Shown: positions 33,520-41,893 of the stretch, piece after piece
Layout: every line of letters starts with the position of its first letter
How positions within the stretch are numbered: the stretch's first letter is position 1
Assembly (NCBI GenBank): GCA_022703585.1
Contig: JAKLDJ010000004.1
Location: 194,761 to 258,760 of the forward strand
Length of the DNA: 64,000 nt
Direction of reading: 5' to 3'
From: Candidatus Omnitrophota bacterium
GTDB lineage: Bacteria; Omnitrophota; Gorgyraeia; Zapsychrales; JAKLDJ01
Translations under genes and position numbers: made by a program
The notes under the pieces: generated by a model
Seen by the model: only the letters and a program-made list of their open reading frames with translations
Databases searched by the model: none
Told to the model about the DNA's origin: nothing

Positions 33520-35421
33520 TTACGCAGAAGGCAGCGTGATGACAACTGTAGTTCCCACGCCCACCTGGCTTTCCAGGCCGATGGAACCGTTATGCCTTTC
33601 CAGAATTAAATACGCCGTGCTTAGGCCCAGGCCGGTTCCTTTTCCGGGCTCCTTCGTTGTAAAAAACGGATCAAATGCTTTCGGAATATTTTCCGGCGCT
33701 ATGCCGCAACCCGAATCTTTGATTTCAATAATAACCTCTTTGCTCTTACCTTTCTTTTCTAGGGAAAGTTTTACGCGCGTAACGATAACAATCTCCCCGC
33801 CATTGGGCATAGCGTCAATCGCATTCATAAAAAGATCAAAGAATACCTGTTCGAGCAAAATGTTGTCACCATTGACAAAAATATCATCTTGCGCATAATT
33901 ACAACGGATTTTGATAGCGCACGCTTTGGCCCTGGCTTCCACCAGCAGCACCGCCGCATCAATAATCTGCCGCATGTCGAGAGTTTTAAGCTCAAGCCGC
34001 GAAGAACGGGAAAATTGCAAAAGAGCATTAACTACCTTGTTGGCCCTGACCGCCGCATCCTTAACCATGGTTGTGAAAGGCACGGCGGCGGTATCGCCGG
34101 ATTTGGCAAATATCTTTTCTACCCTTTCGATACCCTGCAAAATAATTGCTAAAGGATTTTTTATCTCATGGGCCACGCCGGAAGCCAAGACACCCACCGT
34201 TGCCATTTTCTCGGTTTGAATAAGCTGATCCTGAGTTTGCTGCAGCTGCCTGTTGGTCTCCGCCATCTCATCGAGCATCTCTCGCAATGCCTTTTCGTTA
34301 GCCGCCAGGTTAAGATTCGCCGACTCCAGGGCCTGGCTTTTTTCCTGAATCATGCGCTCTTTCTTTCCGATCTCCGTGATATCGCGGGAAACACCCTGGC
34401 AGGAAACCGCCTTTCCTTTTTCGTCCCGTATAATAAGCCCCTTAATCTCTAAGGTCACCTCGCGGTCGTCTCGGTGCTTCCATCTTTCGACACGAGAAAT
34501 ATAAAACTGGCTACCGGCGATATCATCCTTGACAGCCTGTATGATTTTTTCACGATCTTCAGGAAAAGAAAATTCATAAACACTTTTCTTGCCTATAATT
34601 TCATCCGGATCATACCCTAAAATATTTCTTACCGCATGGCTGGAATATTTAAATATCCCGTTGATATCAACCTCCCATATCCATTCGTTAGTAATATCCG
34701 CGACATTCTTAAAACGCTCCTGGCTGACCAGCATTTTATTGAGAATACCCCTCTGGCGCTGAATAAAATACACCGAAAGCAAGAGTATGACGGAAAAGAG
34801 AATCGCAATCAACCGTGCAAACTTCCGGTCGTTTGCGACTTCCTTATCCCAGGTCGCATAATTAACATCCAGGCCCAATACCGCGATGACTTTATTTGCC
34901 TGCCTGTCTTTAACGGGAACAAGGGCTGAGATCCAATTGCCCCACCGGTCCCTTAAAGGGCCCTCGACAAATCCGTCGGCACCACTAAAAAGCAACCGCA
35001 GCTCTTGAGAGGCCTCCTGATAGATTTGTCCCGGGGGCGAATAATCTTCTGAATTCTCCTCTTCATTGTCAGCCAAGAAGACAACCTCACCGTCTTTAAG
35101 GCTCATAAGGTAGGCAAATCGCAGGCTTGGGTTCTCCCTGACAACACCTTTTAGCTGATTGCGGAGGCGTACATACTGCGGCTTATTGCTGTCTGTCTGA
35201 TCACTTGACAAGGCCTTGATATCATCGACATTGACGGCGCCGCTTAAGGTGCGGACATGAGAGAGAAGATTATTCTTTTGAGTGAGGACAGCGGCGTCCG
35301 TAACGTGGCGGATAAAAACATTGCCGGCAAGGATACAACAAGAAATAGTCAGCGGCCAGACGAAAATATTGGAGAATTTATTGCGGGACAGCAGAGAAAA
35401 GTTAAAGTATTTTTCGGTCAT
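33520..35421 (-). CDS. PAS-domain sensor histidine kinase
   Basis: 633 residues. An N-terminal membrane helix (about 20-40), an extracytoplasmic sensor of about 170 residues (SLRFAYLMSLKDGEVVFLADNEEENSED), a second helix (about 200-220, RLIAILFSVILLLSVYF), a PAS/PAC module (WIWEVDINGIFKYSSHAVRNILGYDPDEIIGKK) and a coiled segment lead to HisKA with LASGVAHEIKNPLAIIL (His418) and HATPase_c with N box DNILLEQVFFDLFMNAIDAM, G1 DSGCGIAPENI and G2 GKGTGLGLSTAYLI. It should autophosphorylate and pass the phosphate to the receiver encoded at 32751. Confidence 0.92.
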   Translation of the reverse strand: MTEKYFNFSLLSRNKFSNIFVWPLTISCCILAGNVFIRHVTDAAVLTQKNNLLSHVRTLSGAVNVDDIKALSSDQTDSNKPQYVRLRNQLKGVVRENPSLRFAYLMSLKDGEVVFLADNEEENSEDYSPPGQIYQEASQELRLLFSGADGFVEGPLRDRWGNWISALVPVKDRQANKVIAVLGLDVNYATWDKEVANDRKFARLIAILFSVILLLSVYFIQRQRGILNKMLVSQERFKNVADITNEWIWEVDINGIFKYSSHAVRNILGYDPDEIIGKKSVYEFSFPEDREKIIQAVKDDIAGSQFYISRVERWKHRDDREVTLEIKGLIIRDEKGKAVSCQGVSRDITEIGKKERMIQEKSQALESANLNLAANEKALREMLDEMAETNRQLQQTQDQLIQTEKMATVGVLASGVAHEIKNPLAIILQGIERVEKIFAKSGDTAAVPFTTMVKDAAVRANKVVNALLQFSRSSRLELKTLDMRQIIDAAVLLVEARAKACAIKIRCNYAQDDIFVNGDNILLEQVFFDLFMNAIDAMPNGGEIVIVTRVKLSLEKKGKSKEVIIEIKDSGCGIAPENIPKAFDPFFTTKEPGKGTGLGLSTAYLILERHNGSIGLESQVGVGTTVVITLPSA

Positions 35422-35552
35422 GGGTTTCCCAGATTACGGATGGGTTTATTATAACAATATTTAAAGACAGGCTCAAATAAAATCAGAATTAAAAACGATT
35501 TGGAGCAGGAAGAAATGAGGTTTTTAGGAAAGTGCCGCCGGTCACCTAACGG

Positions 35553-36689
35553 CTAAGAACGGGCAGCAAGACTGCGGGCTTTGGTTTCAATCGAATGGAA
35601 CAGGGAATCAAAAGATTTCTCAAATGCCGCCACACCGTCAACAAGAAGTTTTTCGCAGATTTTATCTACGTCAATGCCTGCATCACAGAGATATTTTAAG
35701 ATTTGACGGGCATCCGAAGAGTCTTTTCCCAGCGCTTCTTTAACAGTGCCGTGATCCAGGAAAGCCCGAATAGTCTTTTCGGGCAAGGTATTAACGGTGG
35801 GAGCTGCAATCAATTCTTCGATATACTTAATATCGCTGTAAGACGGGTTTTTTGTCCCCGTGGAAGCCCAGAGAACTCGTTGCGGGTGGCAATTCTTTTT
35901 GGATAAAGACTTAAAAATATCGCTTGAAAACATGCGGTTAAACTTCTCAAATATCACCCGGCAATTGGCTCCAGCGGCCTTGCCTTTAAGAGACAACAGC
36001 TTGTCTCTTGCGTTATCATTCTTCTCGCCCGCGGCTTTTTGGTCTATCAGCTGATCAACGGCCGTATCGGTACGGCTGACGAAAACACTCGCCACCGACC
36101 TGGTCTTGCTTAAATCTTTTGTCGTATGCGACAGGCGGTTCATCCCCTTAAGAAAAGCCCAGGCCGTATCAGCGTACTGCCCTAAAGAAAATATCAGGGT
36201 GGCATTAACATTGATCCCTTGAGCAAGAAGCTCTTCGATCACATGGCACCCGGCCCTGGTTGCCGGAATTTTAATCATAACATTCGGGCGGTTAATCTTT
36301 TTAAACAATCGCACGCCCTCGGCAATGGATTGATTAGTATCCATGGCTAGCCGGGGATCGACTTCCAGGCTGACATAACCATCCCGCCGGCCGGTATGTT
36401 CGTAAACCGGCCTAAAAATATCCGCCGCCTCCCTTATATCCTGGACAGATATTTCGTCATAAATCTCGAAAATTCCTTTGCCCTGCTCGCTTAAGCCGGA
36501 AATCTTATCGTCGTAATCCGCCCCCGAACTTACCGCATCGTTAAAGATCGTAGGGTTTGAGGTCATGCCTGTTACCCCTAAATCAATAAGCTCTTTTAAC
36601 CGGCCGCTTTTAAAAAGCGACTGACTGATATAATCAAGCCATATGCTTTGTCCGAACTCTGTCAATTCCTGGACAGACGTTTTAGCCAT
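35553..36689 (-). CDS. tal: Transaldolase
   Basis: 378 residues, matching the larger (mycobacterial-type) transaldolases. N-terminal LTEFGQSIWLDYISQSLFKSGRLKELID with the GVTGMTSNPTIF block, then YVSLEVDPRLAMDT and the Schiff-base lysine strand RPNVMIKIPATRAG, and ASTGTKNPSYSDIKYIEELI near the C-terminus. It transfers dihydroxyacetone from sedoheptulose-7-phosphate to glyceraldehyde-3-phosphate in the non-oxidative pentose phosphate pathway. It lies 17 bp downstream of the transketolase C gene in the same operon. Confidence 0.95.
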   Translation of the reverse strand: MAKTSVQELTEFGQSIWLDYISQSLFKSGRLKELIDLGVTGMTSNPTIFNDAVSSGADYDDKISGLSEQGKGIFEIYDEISVQDIREAADIFRPVYEHTGRRDGYVSLEVDPRLAMDTNQSIAEGVRLFKKINRPNVMIKIPATRAGCHVIEELLAQGINVNATLIFSLGQYADTAWAFLKGMNRLSHTTKDLSKTRSVASVFVSRTDTAVDQLIDQKAAGEKNDNARDKLLSLKGKAAGANCRVIFEKFNRMFSSDIFKSLSKKNCHPQRVLWASTGTKNPSYSDIKYIEELIAAPTVNTLPEKTIRAFLDHGTVKEALGKDSSDARQILKYLCDAGIDVDKICEKLLVDGVAAFEKSFDSLFHSIETKARSLAARS

Positions 36690-36706
36690 ACATTCTTTCC
36701 TGTTTC

Positions 36707-37645
36707 TTATTTCCTAGTGAGCGCTTTTTTTGCCGCGTGGACAATGTCGATATCTTTTAAGTGATATTTCTTTAATAAACCTTGGGGGTCGCCGGTTTCG
36801 CCAAAGACATCATTGATGGCCACGGTCTCGAGAGGTGCAGGAGAATTTTTTCCCAGGACTTCGGCAACGGCGCTACCGAGCCCGCCGTAAACCTGATGTT
36901 CCTCGGCGGTTACAACCGCCCCTGTCTTTCTGGCGGATTCTATAATCACTTTTTCGTCGATGGGCTTTAGGGTGTGCATATTAACAACGCGAGCGTCAAT
37001 ATTTTCTATCTTCAACAGCTTAGCCGCTTCCAGGGCCTCGTAAACCATTAAGCCGCAGGCAATGATGGTAACGTCCTTGCCTTCGCGCAAGATATTCGCT
37101 TTTCCAATAACAAAAGAATCGGATTCTTTAGTAATGATCGGAAGGGCCGCCCGGCTGGTCCTCATATAAACCGGCCCGACATGATTGGTAATAAGCCGTG
37201 TCGCCTTCTTGGCTTCGATATAATCGGCCGGGCAAAGAACAATAATGTTAGGTAAAACCCTGGTAATGGCAAAATCTTCCAGGCACTGAGCCGTCGCCCC
37301 GTCTTCGCCGACGGTAATTCCCGCATGCGAGCAGACCACCTTGACATTCTGATTGTTATAGCAAACATCAATGCGCAGCATATCGTAGGCACGGTTGGTT
37401 AAAAATACCGCAAACGAGGTCGCAAAAGGAATAAATCCGAGCAGGCTTAAGCCCGCAGCTGTACCCATGACATCCTGTTCGGCAATACCCAGATTAAAGA
37501 ACCGGTCCGGAAATTCTTTCTTGAAATATTCCGCGCGGGTCGCGTCTTCCAGATCCCCGGAAAGGACCACGATGTTCTTGTTTTCCTTGCCCAGGGTTAC
37601 GATCTCTTCCCCAAAACCGTCCCGTGTCGGCCTCATCTCAATCAT
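36707..37645 (-). CDS. Transketolase, C-terminal (pyrimidine-binding + C) subunit
   Basis: 312 residues forming the central and C-terminal domains of transketolase as a separate chain. It carries RDGFGEEIVTLGKENKNIVVLSGDLED, the catalytic Glu region FFNLGIAEQDVMGTAAGLSLLGFIPFATSFAVF, and the C-terminal EEHQVYGGLGSAVAEVL. It associates with the N subunit to bind thiamine diphosphate. Its ATG overlaps the stop of the N subunit gene in an ATGA. Confidence 0.93.
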   Translation of the reverse strand: MIEMRPTRDGFGEEIVTLGKENKNIVVLSGDLEDATRAEYFKKEFPDRFFNLGIAEQDVMGTAAGLSLLGFIPFATSFAVFLTNRAYDMLRIDVCYNNQNVKVVCSHAGITVGEDGATAQCLEDFAITRVLPNIIVLCPADYIEAKKATRLITNHVGPVYMRTSRAALPIITKESDSFVIGKANILREGKDVTIIACGLMVYEALEAAKLLKIENIDARVVNMHTLKPIDEKVIIESARKTGAVVTAEEHQVYGGLGSAVAEVLGKNSPAPLETVAINDVFGETGDPQGLLKKYHLKDIDIVHAAKKALTRK

Positions 37646-38478
37646 GCCTTTACCTCTTTATCTAATTCAGCCAATGCCTGCTGTAATTGCTCTTTGTTGG
37701 GGGCCTTACCGTGCCATTTTGCCTGCCCCTCCATAAAAGATATGCCCTTGCCCTTAATCGTATTGGCAATAATAACCGTGGGCTTTGCCGGAATAGTATC
37801 AAATTCATCCAGGGCAGCCATGAGCTCTTTGAAATTATGGCCGTCGACAACGATCACATGCCAGCCGAAACTAACCCATTTGTCCTTAAGGGGTTCTATA
37901 TTCTTTATCTCATTGACCGGCCCGTTTTCCTGCACCTTGTTATAATCAATAATGGCGCAAAGGTTATTCAAATGATAATGGGCGGCCGTCATGGCAGCTT
38001 CCCAGACAGAGCCTTCCTGGATCTCGCCGTCGCCTAAAAGGCAATAGGTCTTAAAATCCTTCTTGAGCATTTTTGCGCCGAGGGCAAGGCCGTTGGCCAC
38101 CGACAGGCCATGGCCCAACGAACCGGTATTAAATTCGACGCCGGGAACTTTTGTGTGAACGTGGCCCTGCAGGCGGGTGCCCAACTTTCTAAACGTTTTT
38201 AATTCTTCTTTGGGAAAATAGCCGCAATTGGCGAGAGTTACATAAACGACCGGAGTAACGTGTCCTTTGGAAATAATAAGCCGGTCACGGTCCGCCCAGT
38301 GAGGGCTGGCGGGCCGATGATTCATCTTGTAAAAATAAAGGGCTATCAAGATCTCGACGGCCGATAACGATCCCCCGGGATGCCCGGAGCCTGCCAAAGT
38401 GAGAACCTCCAAAATTTCTCGTCGGAACTGGATTGCGCTCTTCTTCAGCACATCAATGTCGGTAATCTTTGAAGCCAC
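37642..38478 (-). CDS. Transketolase, N-terminal (ThDP-binding) subunit
   Basis: 278 residues. It has RREILEVLTLAGSGHPGGSLSAVEILIALYFYKMNHRP, DRLIISKGHVTPVVYVTLANCGYFP and the thiamine diphosphate motif LLGDGEIQEGSVWEAAMTAAHYHLNNLCAIIDYNKVQ (GDG to N). Start is GTG at 38478 with AAAGGAG 8 nt upstream. With the C subunit it performs two-carbon ketol transfers in the pentose phosphate pathway. Split transketolases are common in many bacteria. Confidence 0.93.
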   Translation of the reverse strand: MASKITDIDVLKKSAIQFRREILEVLTLAGSGHPGGSLSAVEILIALYFYKMNHRPASPHWADRDRLIISKGHVTPVVYVTLANCGYFPKEELKTFRKLGTRLQGHVHTKVPGVEFNTGSLGHGLSVANGLALGAKMLKKDFKTYCLLGDGEIQEGSVWEAAMTAAHYHLNNLCAIIDYNKVQENGPVNEIKNIEPLKDKWVSFGWHVIVVDGHNFKELMAALDEFDTIPAKPTVIIANTIKGKGISFMEGQAKWHGKAPNKEQLQQALAELDKEVKA

Positions 38479-38531
38479 AAAAATCTCCTTTAAGCAGCCA
38501 CCTTACACCAAACATCTGATGAATAATTACA

Positions 38532-38604
38532 TGGGCCATGCAGGACTCGAACCTGCCACCCTCTGATTAAGAGTCAGATGCTCTACCAGATGAGCTAATG
38601 GCCC
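38532..38604 (-). tRNA. tRNA-Lys (anticodon CUU)
   Basis: The minus strand reads GGGCCAT, D arm GCTC...GAGC, anticodon arm TCTGA-CTCTTAA-TCAGA with anticodon CTT, variable GGGTG, T arm GCAGG-TTCGAGT-CCTGC, acceptor ATGGCCC and discriminator A. All four stems pair perfectly. CCA is not encoded. It decodes AAG. Confidence 0.97.
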
Positions 38605-38695
38605 GTCAATATGTTCTAGTTTAAATCAATAAATTGACGAGGCTCGTCACCTGCCTTCCCGGATGACGGCCCGAAAATTCAAATGAAAACGAAAT

Positions 38696-38723
38696 ATTAT
38701 AACACCCTCTTGTGTTTAGGCAA
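38696..38723 (-). promoter_or_regulatory. Sigma-70-type promoter upstream of tRNA-Lys
   Basis: TTGCCT (38718-38723) and TATAAT (38696-38701) on the minus strand with a 16-bp spacer. It would start about 80 nt before the tRNA and could also serve the transketolase/transaldolase operon downstream. The leader contains the 13-nt palindrome TGACGAGCCTCGTCA near 38633-38647. Confidence 0.6.
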
Positions 38724-38726
38724 GAT

Positions 38727-39005
38727 TTAAAAATTGATCCATGAGGAAAACTTAAAAACCGATTCCAAAACCTGGCGATGGGTCAAGGCATCAATCGTTA
38801 CGAGAACGACAAAAAATATCAGAAATAAGCCCATCAGCCGGGTATTACGAATTTCCTTTGCCATTGAAATCGGCTCGATTCTCCAATTGATTTTTTCGTA
38901 AAATTTCTTCTGCAGTTCAATCACCCGTGAAGGCCTTAAGGAAATAAAGGCCCCAACCCCCAGGCAAAACAACGTGACAATAATCAACAAAATCATTTCA
39001 ACCAT
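38727..39005 (-). CDS. Small membrane protein
   Basis: About 92 residues, with an N-terminal hydrophobic helix (residues about 4-24, MILLIIVTLFCLGVGAFISL) and a second helix (LMGLFLIFFVVLVTIDAL, about 58-76). Between them is a basic helix RVIELQKKFYEKINWRIEPISMAKEIR. No family recognised. The ATG 39005 is used; a GTG one codon earlier is possible. It lies between the multi-REC protein and the tRNA gene. Confidence 0.55.
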   Translation of the reverse strand: MVEMILLIIVTLFCLGVGAFISLRPSRVIELQKKFYEKINWRIEPISMAKEIRNTRLMGLFLIFFVVLVTIDALTHRQVLESVFKFSSWINF

Positions 39006-39106
39006 CACTTATCCCGGATAAACAACAGGCATCATTGGTGGAATCTTAAGAAACTTCTTTCCTGCAGAATTATAAGACATCCAAAAGCAAAAATCCTTTG
39101 CATCCT

Positions 39107-40789
39107 TCAGTTCTTAAGAAAATCCTTCATCTTCCCCATAAAAGAAAGCGCCGTATAGGTTCCGATATACTTGGAGACGCCATTTTCCATGCATTTCCGC
39201 AAGAGGTCTTCCATCGCCGAGAGACTGTCTGAGCCGGCTAACCCGGCCGAGACTTCTTCCATGGTTTTATAAAGAATTATGGGGGGTTCTAAGAAAATCG
39301 GCGCGTTCTTTTTTTTCTTTCGCAATGTTTCCGATTCCCGCACCTTCTTTCTTATAAGAGCGCTTAAATCCGCCGCAATCACGTCAACCGGAATTTCGGC
39401 GGTATGAAATTGGAGCAATATAAGGTCCGGATTTAAGGCATCCACTTGCTCCGCAACCTTGCCTTCTTCTTTAACGATAGTTACCTGACATCCCTGCCCT
39501 TCGAGCTGCTGAGTTATGCCGGCAAGGACATCGTCACGAATACCATACACGAGAATCTTCTTTCCTGTGCCCGGTGTTTTTTGCGCCGCGGCCTCTTTTG
39601 GTTTAGAGGCTTGCGCCTGAGGAGAGATCTCTTGAGGCAAGGCTTCCGGTTGAGGTTCAGGCAGCGGTTCCGGCTTAGAAACAGGTTCTTCTGCCGCTTT
39701 CTCAACCTTTTCTTTAATTTCAGTTTCAGGCATGGCAGCTTTCGGCTCTGTCTCCGCCGTCGGTACGGGAGATACCGGCAAATCCTCAGCTGCTGATTCT
39801 TGCGATGGGGTTTCCGATGTGAATTTTCGCTTAATCCCGACGCGCTGATCAATGATATCCAAGAGATCTTCTATGCTAAAAGGTTTTTTGATAAAATATT
39901 CAACCCCTAAAGCTTCAAAGGCATCTTTTAGCTTCTCCCGGCCGGTAATAACCAGAATTGGGATCTTTTGATTGGCTTCATTTTTCCTGAGCTCTTTGCA
40001 AAAAGAATACCCGTCCATCGTCGGCATAAGCGCATCCGTAATAATCAAGTCCGGAGCCCCTTGTCCAATCTTCTCCAGCCCTTCCTGACCATTGCCGGCC
40101 GAAATAACCGCATAGCCGGTAACCTCAAGCCTTACTTTAAGCATTTTCTGCATTACCGGGTCGTCATCAACAACCAGAATCTTCTTGGATGATCTTTGCT
40201 CGCAAGCCTCCTTGGTCATCGCCGGCGAAGACCGGTCTATTTCTTTGAGCACTTCTTCTGTCTTTTCAGGCTGTACTGCAGCCGGCAAAGGCATTGATTT
40301 GATTCCCAAATCAGGCACGGGTTTTTTCTCTTCTGTTTTATCCGCCGGCTTGGGTTCCGGACTAGGCGCAGGTATTGATTCAATTTTTGATACGGACGCC
40401 GATACCGGTTCTGGCTGCGCCGGCACCACCTCTCCGATAAGCGCAACAACTTTTGAAAGAAGTATTTTCATGTCAATAGGCTTTGGGATAAACGACTGGA
40501 CACCGGCGGCAAGAACAGAATCGGCAATATTAAGCTTGGTAGAGATAACAATGACGGGAATGGAGCTATTTTCTTTCTTGATATTGCGGCAAAATGAAAT
40601 CCCGTCCATCCTGGGCATGACAACGTCACAGATGACAAGATGCGGCTTTAGTTCTCTAAAGCATTTCAGGCCCTCCAAGCCGTCCCGGGCAACGGTAACC
40701 CCGTATCCGGATTTTTTGAGCATTTGGCTGGCTAAAGTAACGGTAGTCGAGTCGTCCTCGACTAACAAGATTTGCTTAGGAGTATCCAC
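39107..40789 (-). CDS. Multi-receiver response regulator (two REC plus one REC-like domain)
   Basis: 560 residues from a GTG start. REC1 (residues 6-125): ILLVEDDSTTVTLASQMLKK, phosphoacceptor LVICDVVMPRMDG, VISTKL, IPKPIDMK. REC2 (about 205-320): ILVVDDDPVMQKMLKV, DLIITDALMPTMDG, ILVITGRE, IKKPFSIED. A third REC-like fold near residue 405 (KILVYGIRDDVLAGITQQLEG... DLILLQFH) lacks the acidic pair and phosphoacceptor Asp. The linkers are long Pro/Glu/Ala-rich stretches. There is no DNA-binding or enzymatic output domain. It may act by protein-protein interaction. No kinase gene is adjacent. Confidence 0.85.
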   Translation of the reverse strand: MDTPKQILLVEDDSTTVTLASQMLKKSGYGVTVARDGLEGLKCFRELKPHLVICDVVMPRMDGISFCRNIKKENSSIPVIVISTKLNIADSVLAAGVQSFIPKPIDMKILLSKVVALIGEVVPAQPEPVSASVSKIESIPAPSPEPKPADKTEEKKPVPDLGIKSMPLPAAVQPEKTEEVLKEIDRSSPAMTKEACEQRSSKKILVVDDDPVMQKMLKVRLEVTGYAVISAGNGQEGLEKIGQGAPDLIITDALMPTMDGYSFCKELRKNEANQKIPILVITGREKLKDAFEALGVEYFIKKPFSIEDLLDIIDQRVGIKRKFTSETPSQESAAEDLPVSPVPTAETEPKAAMPETEIKEKVEKAAEEPVSKPEPLPEPQPEALPQEISPQAQASKPKEAAAQKTPGTGKKILVYGIRDDVLAGITQQLEGQGCQVTIVKEEGKVAEQVDALNPDLILLQFHTAEIPVDVIAADLSALIRKKVRESETLRKKKKNAPIFLEPPIILYKTMEEVSAGLAGSDSLSAMEDLLRKCMENGVSKYIGTYTALSFMGKMKDFLKN

Positions 40790-41078
40790 TGAATCTTTCT
40801 TGTACTAAAATAAATACAGAATTAAATAATTACATTCTACCCTTTAAAAGCGCTTTTATTGTATCACGCAATAGTTTTCAGGTAAATAAAATGATGTATT
40901 CATGTTTCCCTTAAAAAGGAAGCGAGGCTTCGTAAAAGTCAACTTTCGAACCCGGATTTTGCCTGCATGGTTTTTGCAAATAAGATCGACGACGATGTCC
41001 GGATACAAGATTTGGGTTGAATTGTGTTTTTTAAAAAGGTAGAATGATGAGTAAAATAAACAAACCTATGCGTGACAA
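40790..41078. other. Divergent intergenic region, no gene seen
   Basis: Sits between the start of the minus-strand multi-REC gene and the start of the plus-strand protease gene. It contains the palindrome AAAAGCGCTTTT near 40847-40858 and the plus-strand promoter at 41017-41045. I see no gene or RNA in it. Confidence 0.6.
41017..41045 (+). promoter_or_regulatory. Sigma-70-type promoter of the protease/STT3 operon
   Basis: TTGAAT (41017-41022) and TAGAAT (41040-41045) with a 17-bp spacer, about 27 nt upstream of the predicted start region and 33 nt before the ATG of the protease gene. Confidence 0.55.
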
Positions 41079-41864
41079 ATGATTAATCGATACCGTTTCC
41101 CACTCTTTCTGATTGCGATATCCCTCGCTTCTCTTTCATCGGCCATTCCGGCAAAAGGAGATGTTTCTCTTATTGAAACCGCGCAGAAATCGCTTCCGGC
41201 AATCGTTAGCGTCACCGCAGAGATTACAGGCATCGCCCAGGGCGGCCGGCCTGCTGCCGCTATCGACAAGGCCACCGGCAGAATGATTATCCTCAGAAAT
41301 GTTAAAGCCGCCCATTTAAAACGGGTCGGGGCCGGCGTTATCATCGACCCCTCCGGCCTTATCGCCACCAACGTTCATACCATTGCCAACGCCCAGAAAA
41401 TAACCATAGCCTTTAACGACGGCACACAAGTCACTGCCCAAGTCGTGCAATACTTCCCCCAGGAAGATTTTGCCCTGCTTTCAATCAACCCCCCTTATCC
41501 GCTCTCCTCCATCGAATTCGCCGATTCGGATAATATTCGATTAGGAGAAGAAGTTATTACCGTGGGCAATTCGGAACTTTTAAGTCAAACAATCTCCGGA
41601 GGGAAGATTATCGGCATCGGCAGCCATAACCGCCAAAAACAGGAAGGCGTCAATACGGACATGATCCAAACGAATATCAACGTCTACAAAGGCGACAGCG
41701 GCGGGCCTCTCCTGAACAGGGACGGCCAACTGCTGGGACTCATGGTTGCCGGCCAGATGGACGTGGATCGCTCCAGCTTCGCCATCCCCTCGAAAAAGAT
41801 CAGAATGCATTATCTCGAATATCTTCGCAGCCTTTCGGAAGAGAAAAATCAAAATTCTCCATAA
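41079..41864 (+). CDS. Exported trypsin-like serine protease (S1C, no PDZ)
   Basis: 261 residues. A signal peptide (about residues 1-25, FPLFLIAISLASLSSAIPAKG) exports it. The trypsin-like triad is complete: His100 in IATNVHTI, Asp130 in QEDFALLSI and Ser207 in YKGDSGGPLL. The family resembles DegP/HtrA but ends after the protease domain, with no PDZ. It should act in the periplasm on unfolded or specific exported proteins. Stop is 29 nt before the STT3-like gene, so the two are likely cotranscribed. Confidence 0.9.
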   Translation: MINRYRFPLFLIAISLASLSSAIPAKGDVSLIETAQKSLPAIVSVTAEITGIAQGGRPAAAIDKATGRMIILRNVKAAHLKRVGAGVIIDPSGLIATNVHTIANAQKITIAFNDGTQVTAQVVQYFPQEDFALLSINPPYPLSSIEFADSDNIRLGEEVITVGNSELLSQTISGGKIIGIGSHNRQKQEGVNTDMIQTNINVYKGDSGGPLLNRDGQLLGLMVAGQMDVDRSSFAIPSKKIRMHYLEYLRSLSEEKNQNSP

Positions 41865-41893
41865 ACTCTGCCAACGTTTACCTTGTACAAAAT

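Noticed and set aside
33314..33520. 68-residue frame in the spacer between histidine kinase and regulator
   Set aside because: It runs through the inverted-repeat element, its arms explain the open frame, and it has no ribosome site.
38633..38647. Terminator hairpin TGACGAGCCTCGTCA
   Set aside because: No T-tract; it lies within the leader upstream of tRNA-Lys, so processing or chance is more likely.
39514..39852. Arginine-rich 112-residue frame
   Set aside because: Out-of-frame reading of the Pro/Glu-rich linker of the multi-receiver protein; composition and overlap show it is a shadow.
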